Numbered from the stretch's first letter, positions 12,887 through 23,801 are shown. The stretch: 64,000 bases of DNA from Streptomyces alboniger (GCF_008704395.1 NZ_CP023695.1:4774001-4838000); one strand, 5' to 3'. Notes: generated from the letters alone by a model not told the origin. Translations and numbers: made by a program.

Positions 12887-12922
12887 GACCCGCCCCCCCC
12901 CGCGTCGCGGAGTGGGGCGGGC
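12887..12922. terminator. bidirectional GC-rich hairpin between convergent genes
   Basis: GACCCGCCCC near 12887-12897 pairs with GGGGCGGGCC near 12914-12923. It lies between the convergent stops of perM (12789) and the gene ending at 12949. Confidence 0.6.
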
Positions 12923-12948
12923 CCGAGTCGAAGGGGCCGGAGGGCGCG

Positions 12949-13752
12949 CTAGTCCTCTTCGCCCAGAAGTGGACGCAACTGCTTCGGCAGCAGTTCCTCG
13001 CACGACTGCTTCGACGTGCTGGTGAGCGCGTCGTCCACGCACGTGTAGTAATCCCGGTACACCAGCTGCGCCGTGAACGTCCCCGCCACCATCAGCAGCG
13101 CCAGCGCCCCCGTGACCAGGCCACTGATCGCGGCCGTCGTCTGCGGCCGAGTGGTCGCGGGCGCCTGCGGCGCGCCGCCCGGGGCGGTGGCGGCCGGGGC
13201 GGTGGCGGCCGGGGCGGTGGCGGCCGGGGCGGTGGCGGCCGGTGCCGTCGGGTCCGGCGTACGCGGCTTCGCGCGCAGCGACTGGATGGCCCAGTTCAGC
13301 GCGAGCGCGCCGAGCAGCAGTGCGACGTACCGCCAGCCGAACAGCGCGAAGAAGAAGGCCCACATGCCCGAGAGCAGGGCGTAGCGCGCACGGCGCTGGG
13401 CCGGGTCCGTCGGGTCCCAGCGCAGGCCACCGCCGGAACCGGAGGGGCCGTCCTGGCCGGGGCCGCCCTGCTGGCGCGGCCGCTCGCCGAAACCGCCCGG
13501 GGAACGGCCGGGCTGCCGGTCGCTCCACTGGCTGCCCCAGGGGGAACCGTGGCCCTCACCGGAGCCGTCGGGCGCGGGCGAGGAGCCGTCCGAGGGGCGC
13601 GGCTGCCACGGCCGGTCCGGCGTCCCCTCCGGCGGCGGCGCGAAGGGGTTGTCGTCGTCCTTGCCCGTTCCCTGGGAGCCCGCGCCCCGGGACTCCGGTC
13701 CCTGGGAGTCGGAGTCCTGCGGTGGAGACGAAGGGCGGCTACGGTCCGGCAT
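12949..13752 (-). CDS. Pro-rich membrane protein, hypothetical
   Basis: Hypothetical protein of 267 residues. The first ~110 residues are polar, Pro/Ser/Gly-rich and probably cytoplasmic. Two closely spaced hydrophobic segments follow (YALLSGMWAFFFALFGW and YVALLLGALALNWAI), then a TAPAA repeat spacer and a third segment (AISGLVTGALALLMVAGTFTAQLV). A short tail holds two cysteines (CVDDALTSTSKQSCEELL) that could form an external disulfide. ATG 13752 has AAGGGGAAG about 11 bases upstream. The position next to perM and purN matches a small membrane protein found in the same place in mycobacteria, but sequence homology is not established here. Confidence 0.75.
   Translation of the reverse strand: MPDRSRPSSPPQDSDSQGPESRGAGSQGTGKDDDNPFAPPPEGTPDRPWQPRPSDGSSPAPDGSGEGHGSPWGSQWSDRQPGRSPGGFGERPRQQGGPGQDGPSGSGGGLRWDPTDPAQRRARYALLSGMWAFFFALFGWRYVALLLGALALNWAIQSLRAKPRTPDPTAPAATAPAATAPAATAPAATAPGGAPQAPATTRPQTTAAISGLVTGALALLMVAGTFTAQLVYRDYYTCVDDALTSTSKQSCEELLPKQLRPLLGEED
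13184..13243. repeat. four 15-bp tandem repeats (TAPAA)
   Basis: GCGGTGGCGGCCGGG is repeated four times (13184-13198, 13199-13213, 13214-13228, 13229-13243); only the last base of the final copy differs. On the coding minus strand this gives a TAPAA pentapeptide spacer. Confidence 0.9.
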
Positions 13753-14006
13753 CAGGTGTGCGTCTTCCCCTTGGTAGGGCCGTGGAGGAGCCGTCGCGCG
13801 GCTCGGCAACTCGGCGTGCTTCGGTATTCAGGGCGCCTTCTCCACCAGACGCTACCTCTAGGCCGCGCCCCCGTCCCGTGAGGGGCGGTTCCGGGTGCCG
13901 GTATCGTTGCTGGCGGTCGGCCGCTTCGTAGAGTTCCCCGTATCGCGGGGCACGAAGCCTTCGTACGACCGTACAAAGACGCACCTTCCGAGAAAGGGCC
14001 CCAGCC

Positions 14007-14660
14007 GTGGCCGAAAGCTCTGTGGCCGAGAGCGCTGTGGTCGCGCGCCCCAAGCGACTCGTCGTACTGGTCTCCGGGTCGGGCACGAACCTCCAGGCCC
14101 TGATCGACACCATCCGCGCCGAGGGGCCGCGGGCCTACGGGGCCGAGATCGTCGCCGTCGGCGCCGACCGCGACGGCATCGCCGGTCTGGAGCGCGCCGA
14201 GCGCGCCGGGATCCCGACCTTTGTCTGCCGGGTGAAGGGCCACGAGACCCGTGACGAGTGGGACGCGGCCCTCGCGGCCGCGACCGTCGCCTACGAGCCC
14301 GACCTGGTGGTCTCCGCCGGGTTCATGAAGATCGTGGGGAAGGAGTTCCTCGCGCGCTTCGGCGGGCGGTTCGTGAACACGCACCCCGCGCTGCTGCCCA
14401 GTTTTCCGGGGGCCCACGGCGCGCGCGACGCACTCGCGTACGGCGTGAAGGTCACCGGCTGCACCGTCCACTTCGTCGACGACGGCGTCGACACCGGCCC
14501 GATCATCGCCCAGGGCGTGGTCGAGGTCCGGGACGAGGACGACGAGAGCGCTCTGCACGAGCGCATCAAGGAAGTCGAGCGCACGCTGCTCGTCGATGTC
14601 GTGGGGCGTCTGGCCCGGCACGGCTACCGCATTGAGGGACGAAAGGTTCTTATCCCGTGA
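14007..14660 (+). CDS. purN: phosphoribosylglycinamide formyltransferase
   Basis: GAR transformylase of purine synthesis: transfers formyl from 10-formyl-THF to GAR. It has 217 residues, the usual size plus a short N-terminal extension. The phosphate-binding loop is [11 protein letters not shown]. The catalytic Asn-His pair is in [12 protein letters not shown] and the Asp in [16 protein letters not shown] 14007 follows an AGAAAGGG ribosome site. The TGA overlaps the purH GTG (GTGA), so the two genes are translationally coupled. Confidence 0.97.
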   Translation: MAESSVAESAVVARPKRLVVLVSGSGTNLQALIDTIRAEGPRAYGAEIVAVGADRDGIAGLERAERAGIPTFVCRVKGHETRDEWDAALAAATVAYEPDLVVSAGFMKIVGKEFLARFGGRFVNTHPALLPSFPGAHGARDALAYGVKVTGCTVHFVDDGVDTGPIIAQGVVEVRDEDDESALHERIKEVERTLLVDVVGRLARHGYRIEGRKVLIP

Positions 14661-16282
14661 CCGCCGAAGCTAGGAACGCCGAAGCTATGAACGCTGACCA
14701 CTCGAACGGCACGCAGCGCCCCGTCAAGCGCGCGCTCGTCAGCGTCTACGACAAGACCGGCCTGGAAGAGCTCGCGCGCGGGCTGCACGAGGCGGGTGTC
14801 GAGCTGGTCTCCACCGGCTCGACCGCCGCGCGGATCGCCGCCGCCGGGGTGCCCGTCACCAAGGTCGAGGAGCTGACCGGCTTCCCCGAGTGCCTCGACG
14901 GCCGGGTCAAGACCCTGCACCCGAAGGTCCACGCGGGCATCCTCGCCGACCTGCGCCTGGCGGACCACCGCGACCAGCTCGCCGAGCTGGGCGTGGAGCC
15001 CTTCCAGCTCGTCGTCGTGAACCTCTACCCCTTCAAGGAGACCGTCGCCTCGGGCGCCACTCCCGACGAGTGCGTCGAGCAGATCGACATCGGCGGCCCC
15101 TCCATGGTCCGCGCCGCCGCCAAGAACCACCCCTCCGTCGCGGTCGTCACCGACCCGAAGCGGTACGCCGACGTCCTCACGGCGGTCAAGGCGGGCGGCT
15201 TCGACCTGACCGCGCGCAAGCGGCTCGCGGGAGAAGCGTTCCAGCACACGGCCGCGTACGACGTTGCGGTGGCGAGCTGGTTCGCGGATGCCCGCGGCGG
15301 AGCCGCTGATGAACACAGCGCCGCCGACGACGACAGCGGCCTCCCCGGCTTCCTCGGCGCGACGTACGAGCGCAAGAACGTCCTCCGTTACGGCGAGAAC
15401 CCGCACCAGGGTGCCGCCCTGTACGTCGACGGCACGGGCGGCCTGGCGGAGGCCGAGCAGCTGCACGGCAAGGAGATGTCGTACAACAACTTCACGGACA
15501 CGGACGCCGCGCGCCGTGCCGCGTACGACCACGACGAGCCCTGTGTCGCGATCATCAAGCACGCCAACCCGTGCGGCATCGCGATCGGCGCGACCGTCGC
15601 CGAGGCGCACCGCAAGGCGCACGCCTGCGACCCGCTCTCCGCGTTCGGCGGCGTCATCGCGGTGAACCGCCCGGTCAGCAAGGAGATGGCGGAGCAGGTC
15701 GCCGACATCTTCACCGAGGTCATCGTGGCGCCGGAGTTCGAGGACGGGGCTCTCGACGTCCTCACCAAGAAGAAGAACATCCGTGTGCTGCGCGCCCACC
15801 GGGCGCCGTCGAACCCCGTCGAGGTCAAGCAGATCGACGGCGGCGCCCTGCTCCAGGTCACCGACCGCCTCCAGGCCGACGGCGACAACCCGGCCAACTG
15901 GACGCTGGCCACGGGCGACGCGCTCAACCCGGGCGAGCTGGCCGAGCTGGCCTTCGCCTGGAAGGCGTGCCGCGCGGTGAAGTCCAACGCCATCCTGCTC
16001 GCCAAGGACGGCGCCTCGGTCGGCGTCGGCATGGGCCAGGTCAACCGCGTCGACTCCGCGAAGCTCGCCGTCGAGCGGGCCGGCGAGGAGCGGGCGCACG
16101 GCTCCTACGCCGCTTCCGACGCGTTCTTCCCCTTCCCCGACGGCCTGGAGATCCTGACCGCCGCGGGCGTCAAGGCCGTGGTCCAGCCGGGCGGTTCGGT
16201 CCGCGACGAGCTGGTCGTCGAGGCCGCGAAGAAGGCGGGCGTCACGATGTACTTCACGGGGACGCGCCACTTCTTCCACTGA
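14657..16282 (+). CDS. purH: bifunctional AICAR transformylase/IMP cyclohydrolase
   Basis: Performs the last two steps to IMP. Of its 541 residues, about 15-160 form the IMP cyclohydrolase domain ([33 protein letters not shown]). The rest is the transformylase domain with the KHANPCG motif and a C-terminal [16 protein letters not shown] block. GTG 14657 overlaps the purN stop; ATG 14687 is an in-frame alternative 10 codons later. A strong hairpin follows the stop. Confidence 0.97.
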   Translation: MTAEARNAEAMNADHSNGTQRPVKRALVSVYDKTGLEELARGLHEAGVELVSTGSTAARIAAAGVPVTKVEELTGFPECLDGRVKTLHPKVHAGILADLRLADHRDQLAELGVEPFQLVVVNLYPFKETVASGATPDECVEQIDIGGPSMVRAAAKNHPSVAVVTDPKRYADVLTAVKAGGFDLTARKRLAGEAFQHTAAYDVAVASWFADARGGAADEHSAADDDSGLPGFLGATYERKNVLRYGENPHQGAALYVDGTGGLAEAEQLHGKEMSYNNFTDTDAARRAAYDHDEPCVAIIKHANPCGIAIGATVAEAHRKAHACDPLSAFGGVIAVNRPVSKEMAEQVADIFTEVIVAPEFEDGALDVLTKKKNIRVLRAHRAPSNPVEVKQIDGGALLQVTDRLQADGDNPANWTLATGDALNPGELAELAFAWKACRAVKSNAILLAKDGASVGVGMGQVNRVDSAKLAVERAGEERAHGSYAASDAFFPFPDGLEILTAAGVKAVVQPGGSVRDELVVEAAKKAGVTMYFTGTRHFFH

Positions 16283-16327
16283 GCGGCCCCGAGGTACGGA
16301 TGAGCGGTACCTGACGTACGTACGACA

Positions 16328-16363
16328 GTGGCCGCGTCCTTCCTCCGGGAAGGGCGCGGCCAC
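16328..16363. terminator. hairpin between purH and a convergent gene
   Basis: GTGGCCGCG (16328-16336) and CGCGGCCAC (16355-16363) form a perfect 9-bp stem, extended by TCCTTCC/GGAAGG. It can serve both purH and the gene ending at 16394. Confidence 0.85.
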
Positions 16364-16393
16364 CGTCAGTGCCCCCGGGCGGGGCCAAGTCGC

Positions 16394-17020
16394 TCAGTAG
16401 CGCGGGCGGTTGAACCACGCGGTGCCGCTGGGGACGACCGGGGCCATCGTGATGATGACGGCGAAGACGACCCAGATCAGCGGGCCGATGACCGCGGTGG
16501 CCAGACCGGAGTCCAGGCCGATGAAGAGGTAGATGAGGCCGAAGACGCCGCCGAGCGCGCCGTAGATCACCGTGGTGATGCGCACGCCCTGGCCGCCCCG
16601 GCTGAACTTCACGCCGAGCGTGATCGACAGCGTGGCGAGGGCCGCGCAGATGAGCGCGAAGACCACGAAGATGCCGGCGGCCGCGTCACCGAAGTCGCCC
16701 GCGCTGTTGAACCCGAACTCGTCGGCGCTGTCCGAGACGTCGTTCGCGACAGCGGCGCCGTAAAGGAAGCCGATCGCGCTCAGGATCTGCACCGCCGAGA
16801 TCAGGAACAGGAAGACACGCGCGGTGACCAGGAGACCCGGCATCGACTGCTGCATCATGTTGCCGCCCGGGTAGCCGGGGTAGGCCGGCTGCTGCGGGTA
16901 GCCGTAGCCCTGCTGCGGCGGGACGCCGGGCGGGGCCTGCTGGGGGTAGCCGTAACCGGGAGCGGGCGGCGGCTGCTGGGGCGGCTGCCCGTAGGGGTTG
17001 TTCGGGTCGCCGTAACTCAT
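16394..17020 (-). CDS. Pro/Gln/Tyr-rich multi-pass membrane protein
   Basis: Hypothetical protein of 208 residues. The first ~50 residues are built from YGQPPQQ / GYGYPQQ / YPGYPGG stretches, a flexible cytoplasmic tail typical of many actinobacterial membrane proteins. About four membrane segments follow (VTARVFLFLISAVQILSAIGF, GIFVVFALICAALATLSITLG, TTVIYGALGGVFGLIYLFIG, IGPLIWVVFAVIITMAPVV). ATG 17020 is preceded by GGAGGAAG on the minus strand. It is divergent from folD. Function unknown. Confidence 0.8.
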   Translation of the reverse strand: MSYGDPNNPYGQPPQQPPPAPGYGYPQQAPPGVPPQQGYGYPQQPAYPGYPGGNMMQQSMPGLLVTARVFLFLISAVQILSAIGFLYGAAVANDVSDSADEFGFNSAGDFGDAAAGIFVVFALICAALATLSITLGVKFSRGGQGVRITTVIYGALGGVFGLIYLFIGLDSGLATAVIGPLIWVVFAVIITMAPVVPSGTAWFNRPRY

Positions 17021-17263
17021 GGCGGTCTTCCTCCGTCGGATAGTGCGGGGACGACGCGGCACATCACGGAGGAATGTTCTACAGATGCGGTCCGTCCCCC
17101 CGACACTGCCCGCGGCACTGTGCGCTTATCGTTCTTTAGCTGTGGCTTATTTGTCCAGCCGCATTCCGTATGTGTTGTGCAAGTGCAACCTCGCTGATCA
17201 GCGGGCGGACCGCCGGGGCGCCCTGATTGGTACCGGGCGGGCCTCATCCGGGAAGATGGAGTC

Positions 17264-18124
17264 ATGACCGCCCAGATTCTCGATGGCAAGGCCACCGCAG
17301 CCGCGATCAAGTCCGAACTGACCGCCCGCGTGGCGGCCCTGAAGGAGAAGGGCGTCACGCCCGGACTCGGTACCGTCCTGGTCGGCGACGACCCGGGCAG
17401 CCAGAAGTACGTCGCGGGCAAGCACCGCGACTGCGCGCAGGTCGGCATCGCCTCCATCCAGCGCGAACTGCCCGCCACCGCCTCGCAGGAGGAGATCGAG
17501 GCCGTCGTCCGCGAGCTGAACGACGACCCGTCCTGCACCGGCTACATCGTCCAGCTCCCGCTGCCCAAGGGCATCGACGAGAACCGCGTCCTGGAACTCA
17601 TGGACCCGGACAAGGACGCCGACGGCCTGCACCCGATGAACCTCGGCCGCCTCGTCCTCAACGAGCCGGCGCCGCTGCCCTGCACCCCCTACGGCATCAT
17701 CCGGCTGCTGCGGCAGCACGACGTGGAGATCAAGGGTGCCGAGGTCGTGGTCGTGGGCCGCGGCGTGACCATCGGCCGGCCCATGCCGCTCCTGCTCACC
17801 CGCAAGTCCGAGAACGCGACCGTCACGCAGTGCCACACCGGCACCCGTGACCTGGCCGCGCACCTGAAGCGGGCCGACATCATCGTGGCCGCCGCGGGCG
17901 TCCCGCACCTCATCAAGCCCGAGGACGTGAAGCCCGGCGCCGCCGTCCTGGACGTCGGTGTCTCGCGCGACGAGAGCGGCAAGATCGTCGGAGACGTCCA
18001 CCCCGGCGTCGCCGAGGTCGCCGGATGGATCTCCCCGAACCCGGGCGGTGTCGGCCCGATGACCCGCGCCCAGCTCCTGGTGAACGTCGTCGAGGCCGCC
18101 GAGCGCATCGCCGCCGCGAGCTGA
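17264..18124 (+). CDS. folD: methylenetetrahydrofolate dehydrogenase/cyclohydrolase
   Basis: Bifunctional enzyme that interconverts 5,10-methylene-, methenyl- and 10-formyl-THF, supplying purN and purH. Its 286 residues are the usual length. The catalytic lysine region is [11 protein letters not shown], the substrate loop is [10 protein letters not shown], and the NADP site is [16 protein letters not shown] 17264 is supported by GGGAAGATGGAG upstream. The leader holds a 12-bp perfect palindrome CGCTGATCAGCG (17192-17203) and a GTTG-N8-CAAC element (17174-17189) of unknown use. The DUF3017 gene follows 36 bases later, an arrangement also seen in mycobacteria. Confidence 0.96.
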   Translation: MTAQILDGKATAAAIKSELTARVAALKEKGVTPGLGTVLVGDDPGSQKYVAGKHRDCAQVGIASIQRELPATASQEEIEAVVRELNDDPSCTGYIVQLPLPKGIDENRVLELMDPDKDADGLHPMNLGRLVLNEPAPLPCTPYGIIRLLRQHDVEIKGAEVVVVGRGVTIGRPMPLLLTRKSENATVTQCHTGTRDLAAHLKRADIIVAAAGVPHLIKPEDVKPGAAVLDVGVSRDESGKIVGDVHPGVAEVAGWISPNPGGVGPMTRAQLLVNVVEAAERIAAAS

Positions 18125-18160
18125 CCCGGAGCGGGCCGATGGGAGAGGGGCGAGCAGCTC

Positions 18161-18757
18161 ATGAACGCAGAACCTGAGCCGGGGGCCGAGCCGGTCGCGG
18201 AGGGGGCGGGGGTCGCGGGGGCGGTGGGGTCCTCCCCCGGGCCCTCGGGGTCCTCGGGGTCCTCCGGGTCTACGGAGGTCCAGGAGGCCCCGCAGACCCC
18301 GGAGACCTTGGAGACCGTGGAGGCCAAGGGCGCGGTCAGCGCGCCGGGCCCGGACGGGCAGCCGCGGAAGGTCTCGCGCCGCTTCCCGCTGTTCACCCGG
18401 GACACGGCACGCCCCGAGGGCGGCGGCCGCGCGGCCTCCGGTGACGCGCCCGCGCCCGCCAGGCAGTGGCCGCTGCTGAGCGTCGCCTCCGTGGTCGGGC
18501 TCGGCCTGCTGCTCACCGCGCTCGACGTGTTCCGTGTCGGCACGATGCTGGTCGGCATCGCGCTCGTCGGCGGCGCCGTGCTGCGGTGGGCGCTGCCGGA
18601 CGTGGGCATGCTGGCGGTGCGCTCGCGCTTCACGGACATGGTCACGTATGGAGCGCTCGGCCTCGCCATCGTGCTCCTGGCGATGATGGCGCAGCCGAAT
18701 CCGTGGCTGGAGATCCCGTTCCTCGACGACACGCTGCACTTCACGATCGACAGCTAG
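18161..18757 (+). CDS. DUF3017 membrane protein
   Basis: Protein of 198 residues. An acidic, Gly/Ser/Glu-rich N-terminal half is probably disordered. A compact C-terminal domain has three hydrophobic segments (LLSVASVVGLGLLLTALDVF, GTMLVGIALVGGAVLRWAL, TYGALGLAIVLLAMMAQP). DUF3017 proteins commonly follow folD in actinobacteria. Function unknown. A GGGAGAGGGG ribosome site precedes ATG 18161. Confidence 0.85.
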   Translation: MNAEPEPGAEPVAEGAGVAGAVGSSPGPSGSSGSSGSTEVQEAPQTPETLETVEAKGAVSAPGPDGQPRKVSRRFPLFTRDTARPEGGGRAASGDAPAPARQWPLLSVASVVGLGLLLTALDVFRVGTMLVGIALVGGAVLRWALPDVGMLAVRSRFTDMVTYGALGLAIVLLAMMAQPNPWLEIPFLDDTLHFTIDS

Positions 18758-18805
18758 GGCCTGTCCGGCGGGCCGCGGCACGACCCGCCGGGCCGCCGGT
18801 GGCAG

Positions 18806-18837
18806 GTGGCCCGCCCTCCCCCGAAGGGACGGGCCAC
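18806..18837 (+). terminator. hairpin after the folD operon
   Basis: GTGGCCCG (18806-18813) pairs with CGGGCCAC (18830-18837), with an inner CCCT/AGGG extension. It ends the folD-DUF3017 unit before the histidine kinase gene. Confidence 0.8.
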
Positions 18838-18996
18838 CGCTGGTCGACGACGCTACGCGGCGCCCCGCCGGGTGGTCGTCCCCCGACCGGATGGCATCCG
18901 GCTGCTCCCGCGGTGGTAGTCGCGCGGTTCCTGCAACTTCCGCGGTACTTCGGATGGTTGACGTTCCCTCGCTCGCGCTAGGGCTACGCTGCGGCG

Positions 18997-20178
18997 ATGC
19001 GGATCCGCCCCCTCGTCGTCGACGCGCTCATCGCGGTCGCCCTCACCGCGGTGGCCGTGCTCCTCGGCCAGGAATCCGCACAACAGGGCTGGCCCGAACT
19101 CGACGCCGCCGGATATGCGCTGGTGGCGCTGGTCAATCTGCCCGCGGTGCTGCGCGGCAAGGCGCCGTTCGCCGTATTCCTCTTCGTCCACAGCGTGTGG
19201 ATCGTCTACGTCACGGCCGGCTACTGGCCCGTCCTCAACACCTTCGCGCCCATGCTCGCCGTCTACACGGTCGCGTCGCTGCGGCCCACCCGCGTCTCCC
19301 TGCCCTGCGCGGCACTGATGGGCGCCGTGTGGATCTACGCGGGTCTGCTCACGGAGGGCGCGGGCATGGCGGCCGTCGTCGCGCAGGCCACCGGCTTCCC
19401 GCTGGTGCTGTGGCGTTTCGGGTACGCGGCCCGCCGGACGGCCGAACTGGCCCGCCAGCTCAAGCGGGAGCAGGACGAGCGGGCCCGGCGTGAGGTCGCC
19501 GAGGAGCGCGGCAGGATCGCGCGAGAGCTGCACGACGTGGTCGCCCACCACATGTCGGTGATATCCGTGCAGGCGGGCCTCGCCACGTTCGTCTTCGGCT
19601 CGGACCCCGCCACCGCGCGCGCCGCGCTCGGCACCATCGCGGGGACCAGCGGCGAGGCCCTCGAAGAACTGCGCCGCATGCTGCGGGTGCTGCGGGCGGA
19701 GGAGACCGAAGGGGAGGGGGCGGGCGGGGTAGGAGGGGACGGGCCGGAGGCGCCCATGCCGGGGCTTGCCCGCCTGGAGGAGATGGTCGACCGGGTGCGC
19801 GCCGGCGGCGTCCCCGTCGAGCTGCGCGTCACCGGGACCCCGCGTCCGCTCGCCCCCGGTATCGAACTGTGCGCGTACCGCGTGGTGCAGGAGGCCCTGA
19901 CGAACGTACTGAAACACGCCCACGGCGCCTCGTCGGCCGTCGAACTCGCCTACCGGGAACGGCACATCGAGGTTTCGGTCAGCAACGACGGACAGGGAGC
20001 CATTCAGGACAGAGTGCGAACCGGCAGCGGCCACGGCTTGATTGGGATGCGGGAGCGGGCCAAGCTCTACGGCGGGACGATCAGCATCGGCCCGCTGAGC
20101 GAGGGGGGATTCGCCGTGCGTCTCACCCTGCCGACCTCGGCGCAGGCCGCGGCTCGGGGGGATGACGGGGCGGAATGA
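18997..20178 (+). CDS. NarL-type sensor histidine kinase
   Basis: Membrane kinase of 393 residues with about five N-terminal membrane segments and no obvious extracellular domain, so it probably senses the membrane or an internal signal. The HisKA_3 box is ERGRIARELHDVVAHHMSVI, with the phosphorylated His in ELHD. The ATPase domain has VVQEALTNVLKHA and SGHGLIGMRERAKLYGG. The response-regulator gene begins at the kinase stop, so the pair is one operon. The signal is not predictable. Confidence 0.92.
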   Translation: MRIRPLVVDALIAVALTAVAVLLGQESAQQGWPELDAAGYALVALVNLPAVLRGKAPFAVFLFVHSVWIVYVTAGYWPVLNTFAPMLAVYTVASLRPTRVSLPCAALMGAVWIYAGLLTEGAGMAAVVAQATGFPLVLWRFGYAARRTAELARQLKREQDERARREVAEERGRIARELHDVVAHHMSVISVQAGLATFVFGSDPATARAALGTIAGTSGEALEELRRMLRVLRAEETEGEGAGGVGGDGPEAPMPGLARLEEMVDRVRAGGVPVELRVTGTPRPLAPGIELCAYRVVQEALTNVLKHAHGASSAVELAYRERHIEVSVSNDGQGAIQDRVRTGSGHGLIGMRERAKLYGGTISIGPLSEGGFAVRLTLPTSAQAAARGDDGAE

Positions 20179-20182
20179 CCGG

Positions 20183-20872
20183 ATGACCGGATCCATCAGG
20201 GTACTTGTCGTCGACGATCAGTTCCTCATCCGCGCGGGGCTGGTCGGGCTGCTGCGCGCCGCGCCCGGCATCGAGGTCGTCGGCGAGGCGGGAGACGGGG
20301 ACGAGGCCGTCGAACTCGCCGCCCGCACCCGGCCCGACGTCATCCTCATGGACATCCGGATGCCGGGCATGAACGGCATCGCGGCCACCACGGAGATCCT
20401 CGCCCACGCGCCCGAACCGGCGCCGCGCGTTCTGGTGCTGACCACCTTCGACCTCGACGAGTACGTGTACGGGGCGCTGCGCGCGGGCGCCTCCGGGTTC
20501 CTGCTCAAGGACTCCGGGCCCGAGCGGCTGCTGGCCGCGGTGGCGGCCGTCGGCTGCGGCGACGCGCTCTTCGCGCCCAGCGTGACGCGCCGCCTCGTCG
20601 AGGCGTTCGCGCGACAGACGGCGGGACCCGGCGGGTGCGACGATGAACCGCTGCCCGATCTCGCCGCGCTGACCCTGCGCGAGGTCGAGGTCCTGAAGCT
20701 GATCGCCCGCGGTCTGACCAACGCGGACATCGCCGAGCGGCTCTACATCAGCGAGGCCACCGTGAAGACGCACCTCAACCGCACGATGAGCAAGCTCGGC
20801 CTGGACAGCAGGGCGCAGGCGGTCGTGGTGGCGTACGAGACGGGTCTCGTCAGGCCGGGGGCCCCGGGCTGA
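20183..20872 (+). CDS. NarL/LuxR-type response regulator
   Basis: Response regulator of 229 residues, partner of the preceding kinase. The receiver domain has VVDDQFLIRAGL, phospho-Asp in ILMDIRMPGMNG, and the conserved Lys in GFLLKDSGPE. The C-terminal LuxR helix-turn-helix is LTLREVEVLKLIARGLTNAD with ATVKTHLNRTMSKLGL. ATG 20183 has GGGGCGGA at a suitable distance; ATG 20162 would overlap the kinase and add MTGRNDR. Confidence 0.92.
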   Translation: MTGSIRVLVVDDQFLIRAGLVGLLRAAPGIEVVGEAGDGDEAVELAARTRPDVILMDIRMPGMNGIAATTEILAHAPEPAPRVLVLTTFDLDEYVYGALRAGASGFLLKDSGPERLLAAVAAVGCGDALFAPSVTRRLVEAFARQTAGPGGCDDEPLPDLAALTLREVEVLKLIARGLTNADIAERLYISEATVKTHLNRTMSKLGLDSRAQAVVVAYETGLVRPGAPG

Positions 20873-20903
20873 TCGTGCCGGGAGGCGTGGGAGGCGTGGG
20901 AGA

Positions 20904-20941
20904 CGGCGCCCGTCCTCTCCCCCGTGGGAGGACGGGCGCCG
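20904..20941 (+). terminator. terminator after the two-component operon
   Basis: GGCGCCCGTCCTC (20905-20917) pairs perfectly with GAGGACGGGCGCC (20928-20940), a 13-bp stem closed by one more C-G pair. Confidence 0.92.
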
Positions 20942-21241
20942 CCGTTCAGGAGGGTGTTTCCTGCTGGAATCTCCCGATGTAAGCGGTCCGTTCCGCTTGG
21001 GATCCAGAGTCATGGACGCGCCAATCACGTTCAAGGGATGGCCGGTCCCTGTGGCACGGAGGTGACCATTCCGCAACGGTGTTCGTGCCCTGCAACGAGC
21101 CTGGTCCGATGTCTGTGACGGAGCGTGCGCGGCGGTGGGACACTGTTGCCCGGACCGTGTCCCCACTCCGGGAACTGACATCCTGGCTCCGCGCATCCCT
21201 GTGGGTGGGCAGGACAGGCACGTACGGCGGAAATAGGGGGA
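20942..21241. other. intergenic region, no gene seen
   Basis: About 300 bases between the two-component terminator and the DUF2690 gene. Small open frames on both strands lack the codon bias of real genes. It presumably carries the promoter of the downstream gene; I cannot assign -35/-10 boxes with confidence. Confidence 0.5.
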
Positions 21242-22405
21242 ATGATGCCTCGTTGGAAGGCGCTGCCGGACGAGCTCGACCCGGAGGTCAAGGAGTTCGC
21301 CGGTCAGTTGCGCAGGCTCGTGGACCACAGTGGTCTGAGCATCGCGGCGGTCTCGGACCGGACCGGCTACAGCAAGACGTCGTGGGAGCGCTATCTGAAC
21401 GGGCGGCTCCTCGCCCCGAAGGGCGCGGTCGTCGCGCTGGCCGAGGTCACGGGCACGCAGCCGGTGCATCTCATCACCATGTGGGAGCTGGCTGAGCGGG
21501 CCTGGAGCCGGTCCGAGATGCGGCACGACATGACCATGCAGGCGATACGGATCTCGCAGGCCCGTGCGGCACTGGGAGAACTGGGCACCTCCCCCTCCTC
21601 TCCGCCCCCCGCTTCCGCTTCCGCTTCCTCTTCGTCTTCCCTCGCTTCTTCGCCTCCTTCGGCTTCCCCGGCCGCTCCGCCGTCCTCCGGGCCGAAGTCG
21701 AAGTCGAAGGTGAAGGCGAAGGCGCGCAACGGCTCCGGGGGTGTCGGCAGCCTGACGGGCGTGGCGGGGCCCGCAGGCGTCTCGCCCACCGTGCCGCCGC
21801 AGGCCCCGCAGGCCCCGCAGGCCCCGCCGTCCTACGGGACGGCGGCTTCCTCTCCGTACGGCGACGCGTCCGGGGCGCCGCCGGCCGGCTCGCCCGACAG
21901 GCAGCGGCGACGGCGGAAGCTGACGATGTTCCTCGCGGGTGTGGTCGGGGCGCTCGTCGTCATCGCGGCGGCGGTCTTCCTCACCGACCTGGGCGGCGGT
22001 GGCAAGGAGAAGGACGAGACCAAGCCGACCGTGGCGCCGTCCACGAGCGAGACGGACCTGCCCGCCGGGGTGGAGTGCAGCGGCGCGGACTGCGCGGGCA
22101 AGGACCCCGAGAACATGGGGTGCGGCGGGGAGCTGGCGAAGACGGCCTCGCGGGCCACGGTCGGCAGGACGCTGATCGAGGTGCGCTACAGCAAGACGTG
22201 CGGGGCCGCGTGGGCGCGCATCACCCAGGCGACGCCGGGTGACAAGGTCACGATCACGGGGTCGGGCAAGGGCGCATCGGCCAAGCAGAACGGCACGGTG
22301 AACGAGGACTTCGACGCGTATACGCCGATGGTGGCGGTCAAGGCGGGGACCACGGCCAAGGCCTGTGCGGCGCTGGTCTCGGGCGAGACGGGCTGTACGG
22401 AGTAG
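21242..22405 (+). CDS. XRE regulator with DUF2690 extracellular domain
   Basis: Protein of 387 residues. An N-terminal XRE helix-turn-helix (about 15-75: LRRLVDHSGLSIAAVSDRTGYSKTSWERYLNG) is followed by a Ser/Ala/Pro linker with PQAPQAPQAP. One membrane segment (LTMFLAGVVGALVVIAAAVFLT) precedes a C-terminal DUF2690 domain rich in cysteines (CSGADCAGKDPENMGC). That predicts DNA binding inside and a disulfide-stabilised domain outside, so a transmembrane regulator or a protein that tethers DNA to the membrane. ATG 21242 and 21245 are both possible behind AGGGGGA. Confidence 0.85.
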   Translation: MMPRWKALPDELDPEVKEFAGQLRRLVDHSGLSIAAVSDRTGYSKTSWERYLNGRLLAPKGAVVALAEVTGTQPVHLITMWELAERAWSRSEMRHDMTMQAIRISQARAALGELGTSPSSPPPASASASSSSSLASSPPSASPAAPPSSGPKSKSKVKAKARNGSGGVGSLTGVAGPAGVSPTVPPQAPQAPQAPPSYGTAASSPYGDASGAPPAGSPDRQRRRRKLTMFLAGVVGALVVIAAAVFLTDLGGGGKEKDETKPTVAPSTSETDLPAGVECSGADCAGKDPENMGCGGELAKTASRATVGRTLIEVRYSKTCGAAWARITQATPGDKVTITGSGKGASAKQNGTVNEDFDAYTPMVAVKAGTTAKACAALVSGETGCTE

Positions 22406-22502
22406 GCGCGGCGCGGCTGAAAAAAGTGGGCGTCGGGAGTGCATGACCCCGTCAGGGCAGGGCAGGCGCACCGTACCCCCACGGGAGTGGTCACACCCCC
22501 AC

Positions 22503-22540
22503 GGCGGCCGTCACTCTCCTCTCCCGAGGTGACGGCCGCC
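22503..22540. terminator. hairpin between the DUF2690 gene and mdh
   Basis: GGCGGCCGTCAC (22503-22514) pairs perfectly with GTGACGGCCGCC (22529-22540), a 12-bp stem, about 100 bases after the stop. Confidence 0.88.
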
Positions 22541-22622
22541 CCCCTATGGCAGGTGGGGGAGGGCTGTGGGCCGGGCCACAGCAGACCCGGCGCTCAAGGT
22601 CGGCCGGGGCGCGATAGCCTGA

Positions 22623-23762
<1,140 letters not shown>

Positions 23763-23767
23763 GATCA

Positions 23768-23801
23768 GGCCTGATCCGAGACCGGGCCTGATCCGAGACC
23801 G
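23768..23801 (+). repeat. two 17-bp tandem repeats after mdh
   Basis: GGCCTGATCCGAGACCG is present twice in direct succession (23768-23784, 23785-23801). The first copy overlaps a perfect 14-bp palindrome GATCAGGCCTGATC (23763-23776) that begins right after the mdh stop. Confidence 0.85.

Noticed and set aside
13184..13243. Possible CRISPR-like array
   Set aside because: 15-bp units without spacers, in frame and coding TAPAA; simply a coding tandem repeat.
17021..17263. ZTP riboswitch upstream of folD
   Set aside because: Neither the CTGGCG nor the CCTGGGCA segments are present; only two short palindromes are seen.
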